Shown: positions 1 through 8,933 of the stretch, in pieces
Numbering within the stretch: the first letter of the stretch is position 1
How the letters are laid out: each line of letters opens with the position of its first letter
Assembly: GCF_039545035.1 (NCBI RefSeq)
Contig: NZ_BAABRO010000007.1
Span: forward strand, 266,748-330,747
Length of the DNA: 64,000 nucleotides
Source: Novipirellula caenicola
Lineage (GTDB): Bacteria; Planctomycetota; Planctomycetia; Pirellulales; Pirellulaceae
Direction of reading: 5' to 3'
Notes under the pieces: model-generated
What the model was told of the DNA's origin: nothing
The model's database searches: none
Seen by the model: the letters and a program-made list of their open reading frames with translations, nothing else
Translations under genes and position numbers: made by a program

Positions 1-735
1 CGAATCGAAGCGGTCGCGTCGGTGTTTGTCGATCGCGGGGTTGGCTTGTTCGGGCTGCTGTTGCTTGTGGCGTTTGGGTTGATGTTGGTCCAGCCGAGTC
101 AATCGACGGAGATTGATCGCGAGCAGATGCAGCAGATCAAGGCGGCCACCGCAATCCTGACGACCGTCGGCACGGTCGTGCTGTGCGGATTGGTCTTTGG
201 CGGCAAAGGCGTCGACCGGTTGGTTCGCTGGGGCAGTCAGCTTGCGATCGTCGGCCCGGTGGTGGCCAAGATCGGACCTCCGCTGCGGATGTTTCATGCT
301 CACCCGATCGCGTTCTTGGTCTCGATCGTGATGAGTTTGGGCGTCCACGCGTCGATGATCCTCAGCATGTATTTAATCGCATGCGGACTCTATTCGGATC
401 CGCCGACCTTGATCGAGCACTTTGTGATCGTCCCAATTGGGATGCTAGCCGCGGCGATGCCGATCACGCCGGCGGGCTTGGGCGTCTACGAAGCGACCAT
501 CGAATGGCTGTACCGAATCGTGCCTGCCAACCCTACATCGGCATCGGGCACGCTGGTGGCACTGGTGTTTGAGATCGTCAAAGTCGCGATGGCTACGATT
601 GGCACCGTCTTCTATTGGACCTCGAGCGAAGAGCTTCGTGAAAGTGTCGAAGAGGCTGAAGAAGCAGAAGACGGCGACGAGCACAACGACGGCGACGAAC
701 CCAATGACCCGGCGATCGAAATGAAGCAGGCTTGA
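1..735 (+). CDS. Flippase-like integral membrane protein (lysylphosphatidylglycerol synthase TM region / UPF0104 family), C-terminal part
   Basis: The reading frame is open from the first base of the window, so the N-terminus lies outside it. The visible part holds several hydrophobic segments and the family signature around SVFVDRGVGLFGL near the left edge, followed by a conserved PAGLGVYE segment. The C-terminus is a short acidic tail rich in Glu, Asp and Asn. Members of this family span the inner membrane and are linked to flipping or modifying lipids; the substrate cannot be told from this fragment. It ends in TGA, and no gene follows on the same strand before the peptidase on the opposite strand. 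Confidence 0.75.
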   Translation, partial: RIEAVASVFVDRGVGLFGLLLLVAFGLMLVQPSQSTEIDREQMQQIKAATAILTTVGTVVLCGLVFGGKGVDRLVRWGSQLAIVGPVVAKIGPPLRMFHAHPIAFLVSIVMSLGVHASMILSMYLIACGLYSDPPTLIEHFVIVPIGMLAAAMPITPAGLGVYEATIEWLYRIVPANPTSASGTLVALVFEIVKVAMATIGTVFYWTSSEELRESVEEAEEAEDGDEHNDGDEPNDPAIEMKQA

Positions 736-1072
736 GCGGATTTTGCACGTTCAACGCCACCACGGGGGCCCAGGCTGCTGCCAACGCAGTCAACGGTTTT
801 TGAGCTGAGTTACTGCATTCGCGCGTCGTAGCTACGCTCGCCAGAGCGTGGATTGTTAGCGTTCGATGCGAATCACCCCCTTCTGGCGAAGGTCGCTACC
901 AGAACATCGTTCACGGTGTTGCGATCCTGCCTGCAGCCCTAGTAAGTGGCCGGCTCCCCGTCGGTTGAGTGAGCAAAGACGAGGCAGGAGCCTGGCAAGC
1001 AGTGCGTTCCCAGGCAGGAGCCTGAGAACGAGCATCGACCATTTTTTTGCAACTTTCGCGGAGCAAAAGCGA
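736..1072. repeat. Intergenic gap with a family-B inverted-repeat element and a short duplicated palindrome
   Basis: No gene is seen between the flippase-like gene and the peptidase. Positions about 825-902 carry a copy of a dispersed element whose ends are imperfect inverted repeats (GTAGCTACGCTCGCCAGAG on the left, CTTCTGGCGAAGGTCGCTAC on the right). Related copies lie at about 19380-19455 and, reversed, at 23355-23430. The palindromic motif AGGCAGGAGCCTG occurs twice, at 982-994 and 1012-1024. Confidence 0.7.
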
Positions 1073-3133
1073 CTATTTGCCGATCGAATCGGCCAGCGAC
1101 TGGGCGTTGTAGATCGAACGCAAGGCTTCGATAATCCCCACTCCCGAAACACTCACCGCTCGTGCCTGTTCGTCGCTGTAGAGATAATCGCTGGTCAAAC
1201 TTTGGATATTGCCGTCAAAGATCAAGCCCACCAGTTCGCCATCGCGGTTGACAACCGGTGAACCACTATTGCCGCCAATGATGTCGGCGGTGCAAACAAA
1301 GTTCAGCTGTGTCTGCAAGTCAACCTCGCTCTTGGCGTTCATCCATGATTCGGGAAGATCGAAATCGTCCTGCCCTTTGTGAGCTTCGGCATGTTGGTAG
1401 GCTCCGGCGAAATTGGTGGTTGGATCGATGTGTTTGCCATCTTCGATGTAGCCTTTGACCGTCCCGAATGCCAAACGCAGCGTGAAGGTTGCGTCGGGGT
1501 AGCCGCCGGTCCCTTCAATTTGCGTGACCGCCTGGGTCACTTGCGCATAGGCTTGGCGTTCTCGCTCTTCGATTTGTTCGTTGCGTTCACGAATGCGGCG
1601 ATATTCCGCTTCGAGCTTTCTTGCCAATTGAATCATCGGATCGTTTGACTCTTCGACAGCCTCGTTCCCTGCTTCGATCAATTGTTTACGAAACGCGACG
1701 TCAACAAGCTTCGTGCCTTCGATAAGTGCAGCAGCGCGTTCACGAGGTCCTTTGCCGTCCAGGATTTCTTGGATCAACGGATCATCGGCGCCACGCAGAA
1801 CGGTCAAACGTGAAAGCTCGTCGGTCAGTTTGACTTGTTCGAGGTCTTCGTAGATGGGGGCCTCGCTCAGCAGCGATTGCAGCTTTGAGTCCCGCGATGC
1901 GTCGGTGAATTCATGTAGCCGTTGATCATTGGGTTTGAGGTCTTCGGCGGTGAGCAACACGATCTGCATTGCCGTGTCAAACAGCGTGCTTCGCAGGCTG
2001 ACGGTTTGCTTCAGCATTTCACGTTTGTCGTCTTGGATCTCTGCAATTTCCGTCCACGCTGCCGCCAGTTCTTTGTTGGCCTGGTTGTCTTGCAGTTCAC
2101 TTAGCAGTTTTTCTTCGCGGGCCTGTTTGGTAACAAAGGTTTGCGGATCTTGTAGGCCTGCCAACATCCCGGTGTAGGCTTTGCGAGCGTTTTGGATCCC
2201 AAACAATTCATCGCGTGCACGGCGAGCCTGTTCGGTGCCTTCGAGCCCAAACTGCTGCATTAGAATTTCTTTGCGGCGAAGGAAATCGAGCACGTAGGGT
2301 AATCGGTCGTCACGCAGGAATTTGAGAGCTGCGACCGTGAAAATACGCTGCGTGCGTCCCGGATTGCCGCTGACGAAAACCAGCTCGCCCTCTTGCAGTG
2401 GTTCCGAGCTCCATCGCAAGAAGTTGTCGAGTTTCGCAGGTTTGCCGTCCTCATAAACCCGCATGATTGTGGCGTCGAGATTATAGCGTGGGTATTCAAA
2501 ATTGTCCGCGTCGCCGCCAAAGAAGGCCGCTTTCGTTTCCGGCGCCCAGACGAGACGAACGTCGGTGTATTTTTTGTAGCGGTACAGGTGGTACTTGGCT
2601 CCGCCAAACAGCGTCACCACGTCACTTCGCAATCCGGTCTTTTCGAACGATTCTTCTTCGATCGTCGAGATCACACCACGTCGTTGTTTTAGAGCATCGT
2701 CGCTGGATGCGCCGGGCTTGACGGCATCGTTGACCCGTTGGGTCACGTCCTCGATCGACACCAGTTGATTCAGTTCCAGATCGGGTGCCTTCAATTCTTG
2801 ATCGAGTGTCTTGGCCAAATAGCCGTCTTCGATCAGGTTCAATTCAGGGGTGCTAAGTTTGTGCAGCGTATCACTGGCGACGTGATGGTTGGTTAGCACC
2901 AAGCCGTCGCTTGAGATAAACGATCCCGATCCTCCGCTGTTGAATCGCACCGACGACAAACGAAGGTGGTCCGCCCATTGCGAATCGGGCTCAAAATTGT
3001 GTTTCTGTTTCAGCGTTTCAACGGGCAAATCATTGAACAAGTACATGCCTTCGTCGCCATACGACGCGACGGGCAGCGAAAGTGAGGTGGTCAACAAAAA
3101 CATGAGCAAGGCTATTCGGCTTCGGATTTTCAT
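1073..3133 (-). CDS. S46-family dipeptidyl-peptidase (DPP7-like serine exopeptidase)
   Basis: A 686-residue secreted or periplasmic peptidase expected to release dipeptides from peptide N-termini. The start is placed at ATG 3133 because it directly precedes a signal peptide (MKIRSRIALLMFLLTT); a longer frame upstream has no such feature. The chymotrypsin-like triad is visible: His in TNHHVAS, Asp in GGDADNFEYPR, Ser in GGNSGSPVV. The residue 18 positions after the catalytic Ser is Gly (in IFDGN). In characterised S46 enzymes Gly at this site (Gly673 in DPP7) goes with hydrophobic specificity and Arg (DPP11) with acidic specificity, so a DPP7-like preference is inferred. Length is normal for the family (about 700 residues). 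No Shine-Dalgarno site is evident. Confidence 0.92.
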   Translation of the reverse strand: MKIRSRIALLMFLLTTSLSLPVASYGDEGMYLFNDLPVETLKQKHNFEPDSQWADHLRLSSVRFNSGGSGSFISSDGLVLTNHHVASDTLHKLSTPELNLIEDGYLAKTLDQELKAPDLELNQLVSIEDVTQRVNDAVKPGASSDDALKQRRGVISTIEEESFEKTGLRSDVVTLFGGAKYHLYRYKKYTDVRLVWAPETKAAFFGGDADNFEYPRYNLDATIMRVYEDGKPAKLDNFLRWSSEPLQEGELVFVSGNPGRTQRIFTVAALKFLRDDRLPYVLDFLRRKEILMQQFGLEGTEQARRARDELFGIQNARKAYTGMLAGLQDPQTFVTKQAREEKLLSELQDNQANKELAAAWTEIAEIQDDKREMLKQTVSLRSTLFDTAMQIVLLTAEDLKPNDQRLHEFTDASRDSKLQSLLSEAPIYEDLEQVKLTDELSRLTVLRGADDPLIQEILDGKGPRERAAALIEGTKLVDVAFRKQLIEAGNEAVEESNDPMIQLARKLEAEYRRIRERNEQIEERERQAYAQVTQAVTQIEGTGGYPDATFTLRLAFGTVKGYIEDGKHIDPTTNFAGAYQHAEAHKGQDDFDLPESWMNAKSEVDLQTQLNFVCTADIIGGNSGSPVVNRDGELVGLIFDGNIQSLTSDYLYSDEQARAVSVSGVGIIEALRSIYNAQSLADSIGK

Positions 3134-3349
3134 GTCTAGGATTTTTCGGTGGGGTTGAGGAGCGTTCGAAAGGGAACTCACGCGTTTGTCTATCTTAGCA
3201 ACATCCACCGCGGCGATTGAGAACCCAAGACGCAGCAATCCCAGGGAATTTCTACGTTGCATTGTGCGGATTCATCTTCCCCCACTTCGAAATTTTTCGT
3301 AGCTAACAGAGGTTGAGATCGAATCACACCGGACCCAAGGAAATTGGTT

Positions 3350-4117
3350 ATGCAAGCGAATATTGTCTGCATCAAGTGGGGGACAAAGTATGGCAGCGAG
3401 TATGTCAATCGCTTGCTTCACGGCATTAAAAAACACTTGAACCTGCCGTTCCGATTTCTCTGTTTGACCGAAAATTCCGAGGGGATCGACCCGCAGGTCG
3501 AGATCCACCCGCTGCCAGTCACGCCGTTTGACGAGAACGCCTTTGATGCTCGCAAAGGAGGCGAGACGTGGCGTAAAGTCGGCTTGTTTCAGCCTGGCTT
3601 GGCGGGACTCGAGGGCGACACGCTGTTCCTCGATCTCGATGTGGTTTTGACTGGCCCGCTTGATGATTTCTTTACGTTCGAGCCCGGCAAATTTTGTGTA
3701 ATCCACGATTGGCTCGAGAAGCGTCGCGCTTGGATCCCCGGACGGGATGGCAAAGTCGGCAATACGTCGGTGTTTCGCTTTCATCCCGAGCGTCACTTGC
3801 GAGTCTACCAGCACTTTTGCGATCATCAGGCCGAGGTACTGCAGTCGTTCCGTATTGAACAGCAATACGTCAGCCGAACGCTTTTGGATGATCTGGCGTT
3901 TTGGCCCGAGCAGTGGGTGTGCAGCTTCAAACGCAGTTGTCGTCCGTTGTTCCCAATGAACCTGATTCGCGAGCCTTATCAGCCGTCCGAAATGCGTGTG
4001 TTGGCATTTCACGGTTATCCGCTGCCGGACCAAGCGATTGCGGGGTATCAGGCAAGTGTGTTCAAGTCGACGCGGCCAGCGACGTGGTTAACCGCGCATT
4101 GGAAAGACGCCGCCTAG
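3350..4117 (+). CDS. Small glycosyltransferase-like protein with DxD motif
   Basis: A 255-residue cytosolic protein. Translation probably starts at ATG 3350, preceded by AAGGAAA about 7 bases upstream; TTG 3344 in the same frame is less likely. The N-terminus (ANIVCIKWGTKYGSEYVNRL) and a central FLDLDVVLTGPLD segment with a DxD motif match the GT-A nucleotide-sugar fold, in which DxD binds the divalent metal and sugar nucleotide. No transmembrane segment is seen. The sugar donor and acceptor cannot be predicted. It converges with the rplK operon across a repeat-filled gap and looks monocistronic. Confidence 0.7.
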   Translation: MQANIVCIKWGTKYGSEYVNRLLHGIKKHLNLPFRFLCLTENSEGIDPQVEIHPLPVTPFDENAFDARKGGETWRKVGLFQPGLAGLEGDTLFLDLDVVLTGPLDDFFTFEPGKFCVIHDWLEKRRAWIPGRDGKVGNTSVFRFHPERHLRVYQHFCDHQAEVLQSFRIEQQYVSRTLLDDLAFWPEQWVCSFKRSCRPLFPMNLIREPYQPSEMRVLAFHGYPLPDQAIAGYQASVFKSTRPATWLTAHWKDAA

Positions 4118-4131
4118 GTTCGAGCTTTCCC

Positions 4132-4393
4132 GTAGCGAAACTCGTGAACGGCTTGTTGTTTTATTCGTACGATGGACTTCCTAGTCCGTCGAATGCGCCA
4201 TTGACGCACTAGAAAGTTCATCATACACCCCTTGCCGCAGGAAACTTCATTAAATCAACAAGCCGTGAACGGCTCGTCGGTTTAGTCGTACGACGGACTT
4301 CCTCGTCCGTCCAATACATCATTGATGGCCTAGGAAGTCCAACATACGACCCCTGCCGCAGGAAACTTCACTAAATCAACAAACCGTGAAGCG
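4132..4393. repeat. Family-A palindromic repeat, two tandem units
   Basis: Two diverged units in tandem. Each has a core palindrome (GTACGATGGACTTCCTAGTC and its inverted partner) bracketed by GGCTTGTTG and CAACAAGCC-type arms, with the conserved spacer TTGCCGCAGGAAACTTCA. The left edge resembles the GTAGCGGAA terminal sequence seen in other copies. It lies just after the glycosyltransferase stop codon. Other copies are at 12587-12738, 18988-19315, 46374-47046 and 57340-57471. Confidence 0.85.
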
Positions 4394-4513
4394 TTTCCTC
4401 GTCGGACATTGATGAACGAAAGTCTTCGCGACTGCCGCTGCGATCAAAGGGAACGCGTTGGCTCGCAGTAGGGCCGATTTTGACCGATTTCTGACCGGCA
4501 CGCACCAAACGAA

Positions 4514-4546
4514 TTTAGCTCCGTCCATTTGATTGGCGGAGCTAAA
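4514..4546 (-). terminator. Candidate terminator hairpin after rplK
   Basis: A perfect 10-bp inverted repeat, TTTAGCTCCG and CGGAGCTAAA, with a 13-base loop, lies about 80 bases past the rplK stop codon. The stem is symmetrical with A/T ends on both strands, so it could stop transcription from either side. There is no long U run, which leaves the call moderate. Confidence 0.5.
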
Positions 4547-4626
4547 ATCGGATTGAAGTAATGATTGGCTCGCATGACCGAAACTCTTGGCGAGTTTCGC
4601 GACGCGAAGCACGACGAGGCCTTCTT

Positions 4627-5052
4627 TTAGCCTTCGACGTTCAAGCCCATGCTGCGAGCGGTGCCTTGGATCATCAACGCAGCTTGTTCGATGCTACGAG
4701 CGTTCAAGTCGGCCATCTTCTTTTGCGCGATCTCTTCGCATTGAGCGGCGGTCACGGTGCCGACCTTGTCGCGGTTAGGAACTCCGCTGCCCTTGGCGAT
4801 ACCAGCGGCAGCTTTCAGCAGCGAAGCGGCTGGAGGGCTCTTGGTGATGAATTCGAAGCTACGGTCGTTGTAGACGGTAACAACCACGGGGATCGGAGTG
4901 CCCGCGTACTCTTTGGTTCGGTCGTTGAAAGCTTGGACGAATTGACCAAGGTTCACACCAAATTTACCAAGCGAGGTACCGACAGGAGGAGCGGGGGTAG
5001 CTTGACCGCCAGGAACTTGGAACTTCGCGACCCCGGTTACTTGTTTAGCCAT
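4627..5052 (-). CDS. rplK: Large ribosomal subunit protein uL11
   Basis: A 141-residue protein of normal length that builds the L11 stalk base of the 50S subunit, where it binds 23S rRNA and takes part in factor binding and the stringent response. The proline-rich N-terminal stretch ([12 protein letters not shown]), the NDRTKEY segment and the C-terminal [12 protein letters not shown] end are characteristic. It is the last gene of the tRNA-tuf-trnW-secE-nusG-rplK cluster. The usual next genes rplA, rplJ and rplL do not follow; repeats and a convergent glycosyltransferase gene do. The ATG lies in the context AAAAATGGCTAA, shared with tuf, without a clear Shine-Dalgarno site. Confidence 0.98.
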   Translation of the reverse strand: MAKQVTGVAKFQVPGGQATPAPPVGTSLGKFGVNLGQFVQAFNDRTKEYAGTPIPVVVTVYNDRSFEFITKSPPAASLLKAAAGIAKGSGVPNRDKVGTVTAAQCEEIAQKKMADLNARSIEQAALMIQGTARSMGLNVEG

Positions 5053-5159
5053 TTTTCAGTGATCAGTTAAGATTGTTCAGTGGAGGAATATTTTCAAAAG
5101 GTTTGGGAAGGCGATCGATGTCGCTGCGTCGACAGGTGACAATCGATACATCATGCCAT

Positions 5160-5933
5160 TTATAAAGCTTCGACTTGCCAGTGATCGAGTTCCATTGGGA
5201 CACTGCGACCAAAGATGTTGATGATGACGGTGATGCGTCCGTTTGCTTCATCGACGCTATCGACGTCACCTTCCTGGTTTTCGAAGTTACCTTCCTTGAC
5301 CCTCACACGATCGCCAACCTTAAACGGAATCGCCGTTTTGATTGGGGTCTCGTCTTCGTCATCGTCTTTGGGTTTGTTGATGAATCGTTCGATGTCCGAG
5401 GGTTCCATCGGCATCGGTTTGCCAGCGGCTCCGGTGAAGTCGCTAATGCCCGCGGTTTCGCGAACCAAGAACCAGGTGTCATCATTGATGATCATATTGA
5501 CCATGATGTAGCCCGGCAGCAGTTTTCGCTTGGTGACGCGGCGTTTTCCGTCACGGGTGAACGTGGCAACGTCTTCGGTGGGAACGACAATGTCACCGAA
5601 CTCTTCGGTCATGCCTTCCATCTTGACGCGTTTCCGCAGCGCTTCGGCGATCGAATCTTCGCGATTGAAAGCGACCTTCAAGATGTACCAATCCATCTTG
5701 GCTTCGCCATCATCGACTTTGTCGACCTTGGGAGCGATTTGTTTTTTTGGCGGTGGCGGTGCGGGAGCTGCTGATTCTTCGCCGCTGGCCGAATCGTCTA
5801 CGGAAGTTTCATTGGTATCCAAATCGAGCTGATCTGCGGCGAGTTGTTCCGAATCAGCCGGAGCGCCGGCTTGCGTGTCTTCTGGCAAATCGCCTTGGTC
5901 GTCTGTCGTATCAGCTGAGTTCACGGGTATCAC
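5160..5933 (-). CDS. nusG: Transcription termination/antitermination factor NusG with acidic N-terminal extension
   Basis: A 257-residue RNA-polymerase-binding elongation factor. The NGN domain begins near residue 80 (MDWYILKVAFNRE) and includes LLPGYIMVNM. A KOW motif (KVGDRVRVKEGNFENQEG) lies near residue 205 and the protein ends HWQVEAL. About 80 residues precede the NGN domain, rich in Asp, Glu, Ala and Pro, with a run of prolines; bacterial NusG usually starts almost at the NGN domain and has about 180 residues. An acidic insert (KPKDDDEDE) separates NGN and KOW. The frame starts at GTG 5933; a start at ATG 5696, directly before the NGN domain, cannot be excluded. It lies 79 bases after secE. 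Confidence 0.95.
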   Translation of the reverse strand: MIPVNSADTTDDQGDLPEDTQAGAPADSEQLAADQLDLDTNETSVDDSASGEESAAPAPPPPKKQIAPKVDKVDDGEAKMDWYILKVAFNREDSIAEALRKRVKMEGMTEEFGDIVVPTEDVATFTRDGKRRVTKRKLLPGYIMVNMIINDDTWFLVRETAGISDFTGAAGKPMPMEPSDIERFINKPKDDDEDETPIKTAIPFKVGDRVRVKEGNFENQEGDVDSVDEANGRITVIINIFGRSVPMELDHWQVEAL

Positions 5934-6012
5934 CGAAAGCGGTATTTAAAGTAATTCTTCGAAGGGCGTCTCGTTTTCATAAAGCTGGAATGAAACCAGT
6001 GACGCCGAGGGT

Positions 6013-6456
6013 TTAGCTAGTCACGCCAAGGAAATTAAAGATGAACTGCCAAACCACGTCGAACAAAAAGAGAGCCACTGCGAGAAAGAAGATCGTGAAG
6101 ATCACCACGACCGATGCGCGGATCAATTCGTCCTTCGCCGGCCAAGTCACCTTGTTCATCTCGGCTTCGACTGCGATCAAGAAATCGGCAAACTGAGGCC
6201 AGTTGACCAAGCGATAACCGATCCACACGCCAATCGCCAACGCGACCATGGGAATCGCAGGAATCAGCATCGAGCCGGCGGGCAAAAAGCCTCGCAGGGT
6301 GGCGTACAGGCTCCAACATCCCAGAGCAACCACGACCCAGATCGCCAATGCTGTCAATTGACGAACGATTCGCCCTTGGTTTGGTTTGTAAACCTTGGCG
6401 TGAAATAGTTCGCTAGTCAGTGGGGCGTTGTTCGTCCCTGCAATGTCTCGAGACAC
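6013..6456 (-). CDS. secE: Preprotein translocase subunit SecE, three-TM form
   Basis: A 147-residue inner-membrane subunit that clamps SecY in the Sec translocon. Three hydrophobic segments lie near residues 33-55, 62-84 and 115-140. The conserved cytosolic amphipathic motif EMNKVTWPAKDEL precedes the last one. Most bacterial SecE proteins have a single membrane segment, and the three-segment form is best known from enterobacteria. The start is GTG 6456, supported by AGGAG six bases upstream, one of the few clear Shine-Dalgarno sites in this window. It lies between trnW and nusG. Confidence 0.95.
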   Translation of the reverse strand: MSRDIAGTNNAPLTSELFHAKVYKPNQGRIVRQLTALAIWVVVALGCWSLYATLRGFLPAGSMLIPAIPMVALAIGVWIGYRLVNWPQFADFLIAVEAEMNKVTWPAKDELIRASVVVIFTIFFLAVALFLFDVVWQFIFNFLGVTS

Positions 6457-6547
6457 TGTCGGCTCCTAAAAATGATCTTTCGACCCATGAAAGCTGCGAA
6501 TCCTTTGCAGCCGACTCAAGAGGCCAAGTTATCTGTGTGAATAAAAG

Positions 6548-6619
6548 CAGGGGCGGAGGGACTCGAACTCTCAACCGCTGGTTTTGGAAACCAGTGCTCT
6601 GCCATTGAGCTACACCCCT
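6548..6619 (-). tRNA. trnW: tRNA-Trp (anticodon CCA)
   Basis: The minus strand folds as a standard 72-nt tRNA. The acceptor stem AGGGGTG pairs with CGCCCCT with one G-U pair, the D-arm is GCTC...GAGC, and the anticodon arm is CTGGT-TTCCAAA-ACCAG with CCA at the anticodon. The T-arm contains GTTCGAGTC. The 3' CCA is not encoded. It sits between tuf and secE. Confidence 0.97.
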
Positions 6620-6733
6620 GTGAAAACCAATTGCGTTTCACACGTCTGTTATCGCCGATAACCCTGATTCAGGGCAATCCCAACACGGATCAACCGTAGC
6701 GACACCGCAGATTAACGAATTCGTCTTCAAAAG

Positions 6734-6773
6734 CCAATGGCCAACGAAGGTAGAAAACCTCGCTGGCCATTGG
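6734..6773 (-). terminator. Strong stem-loop between tuf and trnW
   Basis: The arms CCAATGGCCAACGAAGG (6734-6750) and CCTCGCTGGCCATTGG (6758-6773) pair almost completely over a 7-base loop. On the minus strand the stem is followed by CTTTTGAAG. It lies about 95 bases past the tuf stop codon and could terminate most tuf transcripts, letting a fraction read into trnW-secE-nusG-rplK, or act as an RNA-processing site. Confidence 0.7.
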
Positions 6774-6866
6774 TTGATTTTTCAAATTGGTGATTTGTTC
6801 TGCGTTGCTGCCGAAGGATCAGCAGCCATTTGAACGATATCTACCAATTGGAACACAAGGCCGTGT

Positions 6867-8063
6867 TTACGATACGATCTTGGTTACAACCCCGGAGCCA
6901 ACGGTACGTCCGCCTTCGCGAATTGCGAAACGAACACCGTCGTCCATTGCGATTGGCTTGTGCAATTCGACTTCGACCTTGACGTTGTCACCAGGCATGC
7001 ACATTTCGGCGTCAACCAAGTTTGCGGTGCCGGTCACGTCGGTGGTACGGAAGTAGAACTGAGGACGGTAACCGCTGAAGAACGGGGTGTGGCGTCCGCC
7101 TTCTTCCTTGCTCAAGCAGTAAACTTCTGCTTCGAACTTGGTGTGAGGGGTGATGCTGCCTGGCTTTGCCAAACATTGACCACGTTGGATGTCTTCACGC
7201 TTAACACCACGGAGCAAGCAACCGACGTTGTCTCCGGCTCGGCCTTCGCCCATTTCCTTGCGGAACATTTCGACGCCGGTGCAGGTGGTTTTAACAGGGG
7301 TGTCCGAAAGACCGACGATCGATACTTCTTCACCAACCTTAACCACACCACGCTCGATACGGCCGGTAGCAACCGTACCACGACCTTCGATCGAGAAGAC
7401 GTCTTCGATTGCCATCAAGAATGGCTTGTCGTCTTCACGAACAGGTTCTGGAATGAACTCGTCCAACGCGTTCATCAACTCAGTGATGCACTTGCTGGCT
7501 TCAGGGTCCGATGGGTTGTTGTATGCAGGAAGCGACGAACCGCGAACGACAGGAACGTCGTCGCCGGGGAAGCCGTACTTGCTGAGCAAGTCGCGAGCTT
7601 CGAGTTCGACGAGTTCAAGCAATTCTTCGTCGTCGACCAAGTCACACTTGTTCAGATAAACAACGATGTAAGGAACACCTACTTGGCGAGCCAAGAGAAC
7701 GTGTTCTTTGGTTTGTGGCATCGGGCCGTCTGCTGCCGATACAACCAAGATCGCACCGTCCATTTGGGCGGCACCGGTGATCATGTTCTTAACAAAGTCA
7801 GCGTGGCCCGGGCAATCGATGTGGGCGTAGTGACGCTTGTCCGACTCGTACTCAACGTGAGCGACCGCAATCGTCACGGTTTTGGTAGCGTCACGAACGG
7901 TACCGCCCTTGGCGATATCCGAGTAACCCTTTGCCTTTGCCAGACCCTTAGCAGCTTGGACGGCCAAGATTGCGCCAGTCGTGGTCGTTTTGCCATGGTC
8001 AATGTGGCCAATCGTGCCGACGTTGACGTGGGGCTTTGTACGTTGAAAAGTTTCCTTAGCCAT
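6867..8063 (-). CDS. tuf: Translation elongation factor Tu
   Basis: A 398-residue GTPase that delivers aminoacyl-tRNA to the ribosome. GTPase motifs are complete: [14 protein letters not shown] near residue 18, [12 protein letters not shown] near residue 81 and NKCDLVDD near residue 136. Domains 2 and 3 follow, including [13 protein letters not shown] and the C-terminal [13 protein letters not shown]. It is preceded on the same strand by four tRNA genes, an arrangement known upstream of tufB in E. coli, and followed by trnW and secE. The ATG context is AAAAATGGCTAA with no clear Shine-Dalgarno site. Confidence 0.99.
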   Translation of the reverse strand: MAKETFQRTKPHVNVGTIGHIDHGKTTTTGAILAVQAAKGLAKAKGYSDIAKGGTVRDATKTVTIAVAHVEYESDKRHYAHIDCPGHADFVKNMITGAAQMDGAILVVSAADGPMPQTKEHVLLARQVGVPYIVVYLNKCDLVDDEELLELVELEARDLLSKYGFPGDDVPVVRGSSLPAYNNPSDPEASKCITELMNALDEFIPEPVREDDKPFLMAIEDVFSIEGRGTVATGRIERGVVKVGEEVSIVGLSDTPVKTTCTGVEMFRKEMGEGRAGDNVGCLLRGVKREDIQRGQCLAKPGSITPHTKFEAEVYCLSKEEGGRHTPFFSGYRPQFYFRTTDVTGTANLVDAEMCMPGDNVKVEVELHKPIAMDDGVRFAIREGGRTVGSGVVTKIVS

Positions 8064-8687
8064 TTTTCTAAATCACCTACACTCGACCATTGCGAAAACT
8101 GGTAAGGGGATACGCCCCCAATCAGCCCGGAAATCCAACGACCGCGTTCACACCCACGGTAGCTCGCCAAAATTCCGGCCGCTCGGCCACTCGATCAACA
8201 ATAGAATTGAAACGAAATCAAAAAATCGTTTGCGTCCCACCGCGGGACGCGTATTGTGCTGCTGCTATTGACGTTAACGCAATTTGACCCAGCCAGCGAT
8301 CTCAGTTGATGTCGCCGTCATGCACTCGGTTTGCCGGGGCGAATTCGCCTAGAAACCTGCGTGACGAACATCATTGAGACGCGGAGCTCGATCTCATCAA
8401 CGCTTCCAGCAAGACCGCCGGTAGCCAACTTGCCTAAGTTGTTGCGAAAAGTGCGATAATTTGCAATTGCCCCGCTGCGAAAATCGAGCATTCGTTGGCT
8501 CTTTTTTCGCGAGGAACCGCCAGCGACCCAAAATGTCGCCCCTAAAGCACTCTCGCCATCTCTACTTATTTGATGCCAAACCCGAAGGTTCGGTTTGCTA
8601 ACAAAGTACTCCGGCGGTTGCGTTGGTCCCACCCTGGACGGCATTCGGTGCTCGAAAGCCATGTCCCAGGGAAGTCGCACTCACCAA
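8064..8687. other. Gap between tRNA-Thr(GGT) and tuf, no gene seen
   Basis: About 620 bases separate tRNA-Thr(GGT) from tuf. Short frames here have no recognisable product and lack the codon bias of the neighbours. The gap is long enough to hold a separate tuf promoter and leader. I see no convincing conserved element. Confidence 0.5.
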
Positions 8688-8759
8688 AGCTGCTGATGGG
8701 ATTTGAACCCATGACCTCATCCTTACCAAGGAGGCGCTCTACCACTGAGCTACAGCAGC
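8688..8759 (-). tRNA. tRNA-Thr (anticodon GGT)
   Basis: The minus strand gives acceptor GCTGCTG paired with CAGCAGC, D-arm GCTC...GAGC, anticodon loop TTGGTAA with GGT, and T-arm ATGGG-TTCAAAT-CCCAT. The anticodon stem CCTCC/GGATG has one C-U mismatch at the second pair. The CCA end is not encoded. It is the last of four tRNAs ahead of tuf, the position of thrT in E. coli. Confidence 0.95.
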
Positions 8760-8846
8760 GACTCAAAAGGAATTTCAGACCAAAAGCCCAAAGTCCATCC
8801 GAACACGTTCTTAAGTCGACTCTTAAGTAAACGCCGAGAACGTAAG

Positions 8847-8917
8847 AGCGGGTGAAGGGAATCGAACCCTCGTATTCAGCTTGGAAGGCTGCTGCTCTAC
8901 CATTGAGCTACACCCGC
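8847..8917 (-). tRNA. tRNA-Gly (anticodon TCC)
   Basis: A 71-nt tRNA with acceptor GCGGGTG/CACCCGC, D-arm GCTC...GAGC, and anticodon arm GCAGC-CTTCCAA-GCTGA with anticodon TCC. The outermost G-A pair of the anticodon stem does not match. The T-arm holds GGTTCGATTCC. CCA is not encoded. It is third in the tRNA cluster, the glyT position. Confidence 0.95.
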
Positions 8918-8933
8918 GATGAAACGTTTGAAA

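Noticed and set aside
3272..4033. 253-codon minus-strand frame opposite the glycosyltransferase
   Set aside because: The plus-strand product has a DxD motif and a Shine-Dalgarno site; the opposite frame has neither.
6960..8105. 381-codon plus-strand frame opposite tuf
   Set aside because: Shadow of the highly biased codon use in tuf; tuf itself is certain.
8318..8680. 120-codon frame in the tuf leader region
   Set aside because: No homology or codon bias, and it lies between tRNA and tuf on the same strand where a leader is expected.
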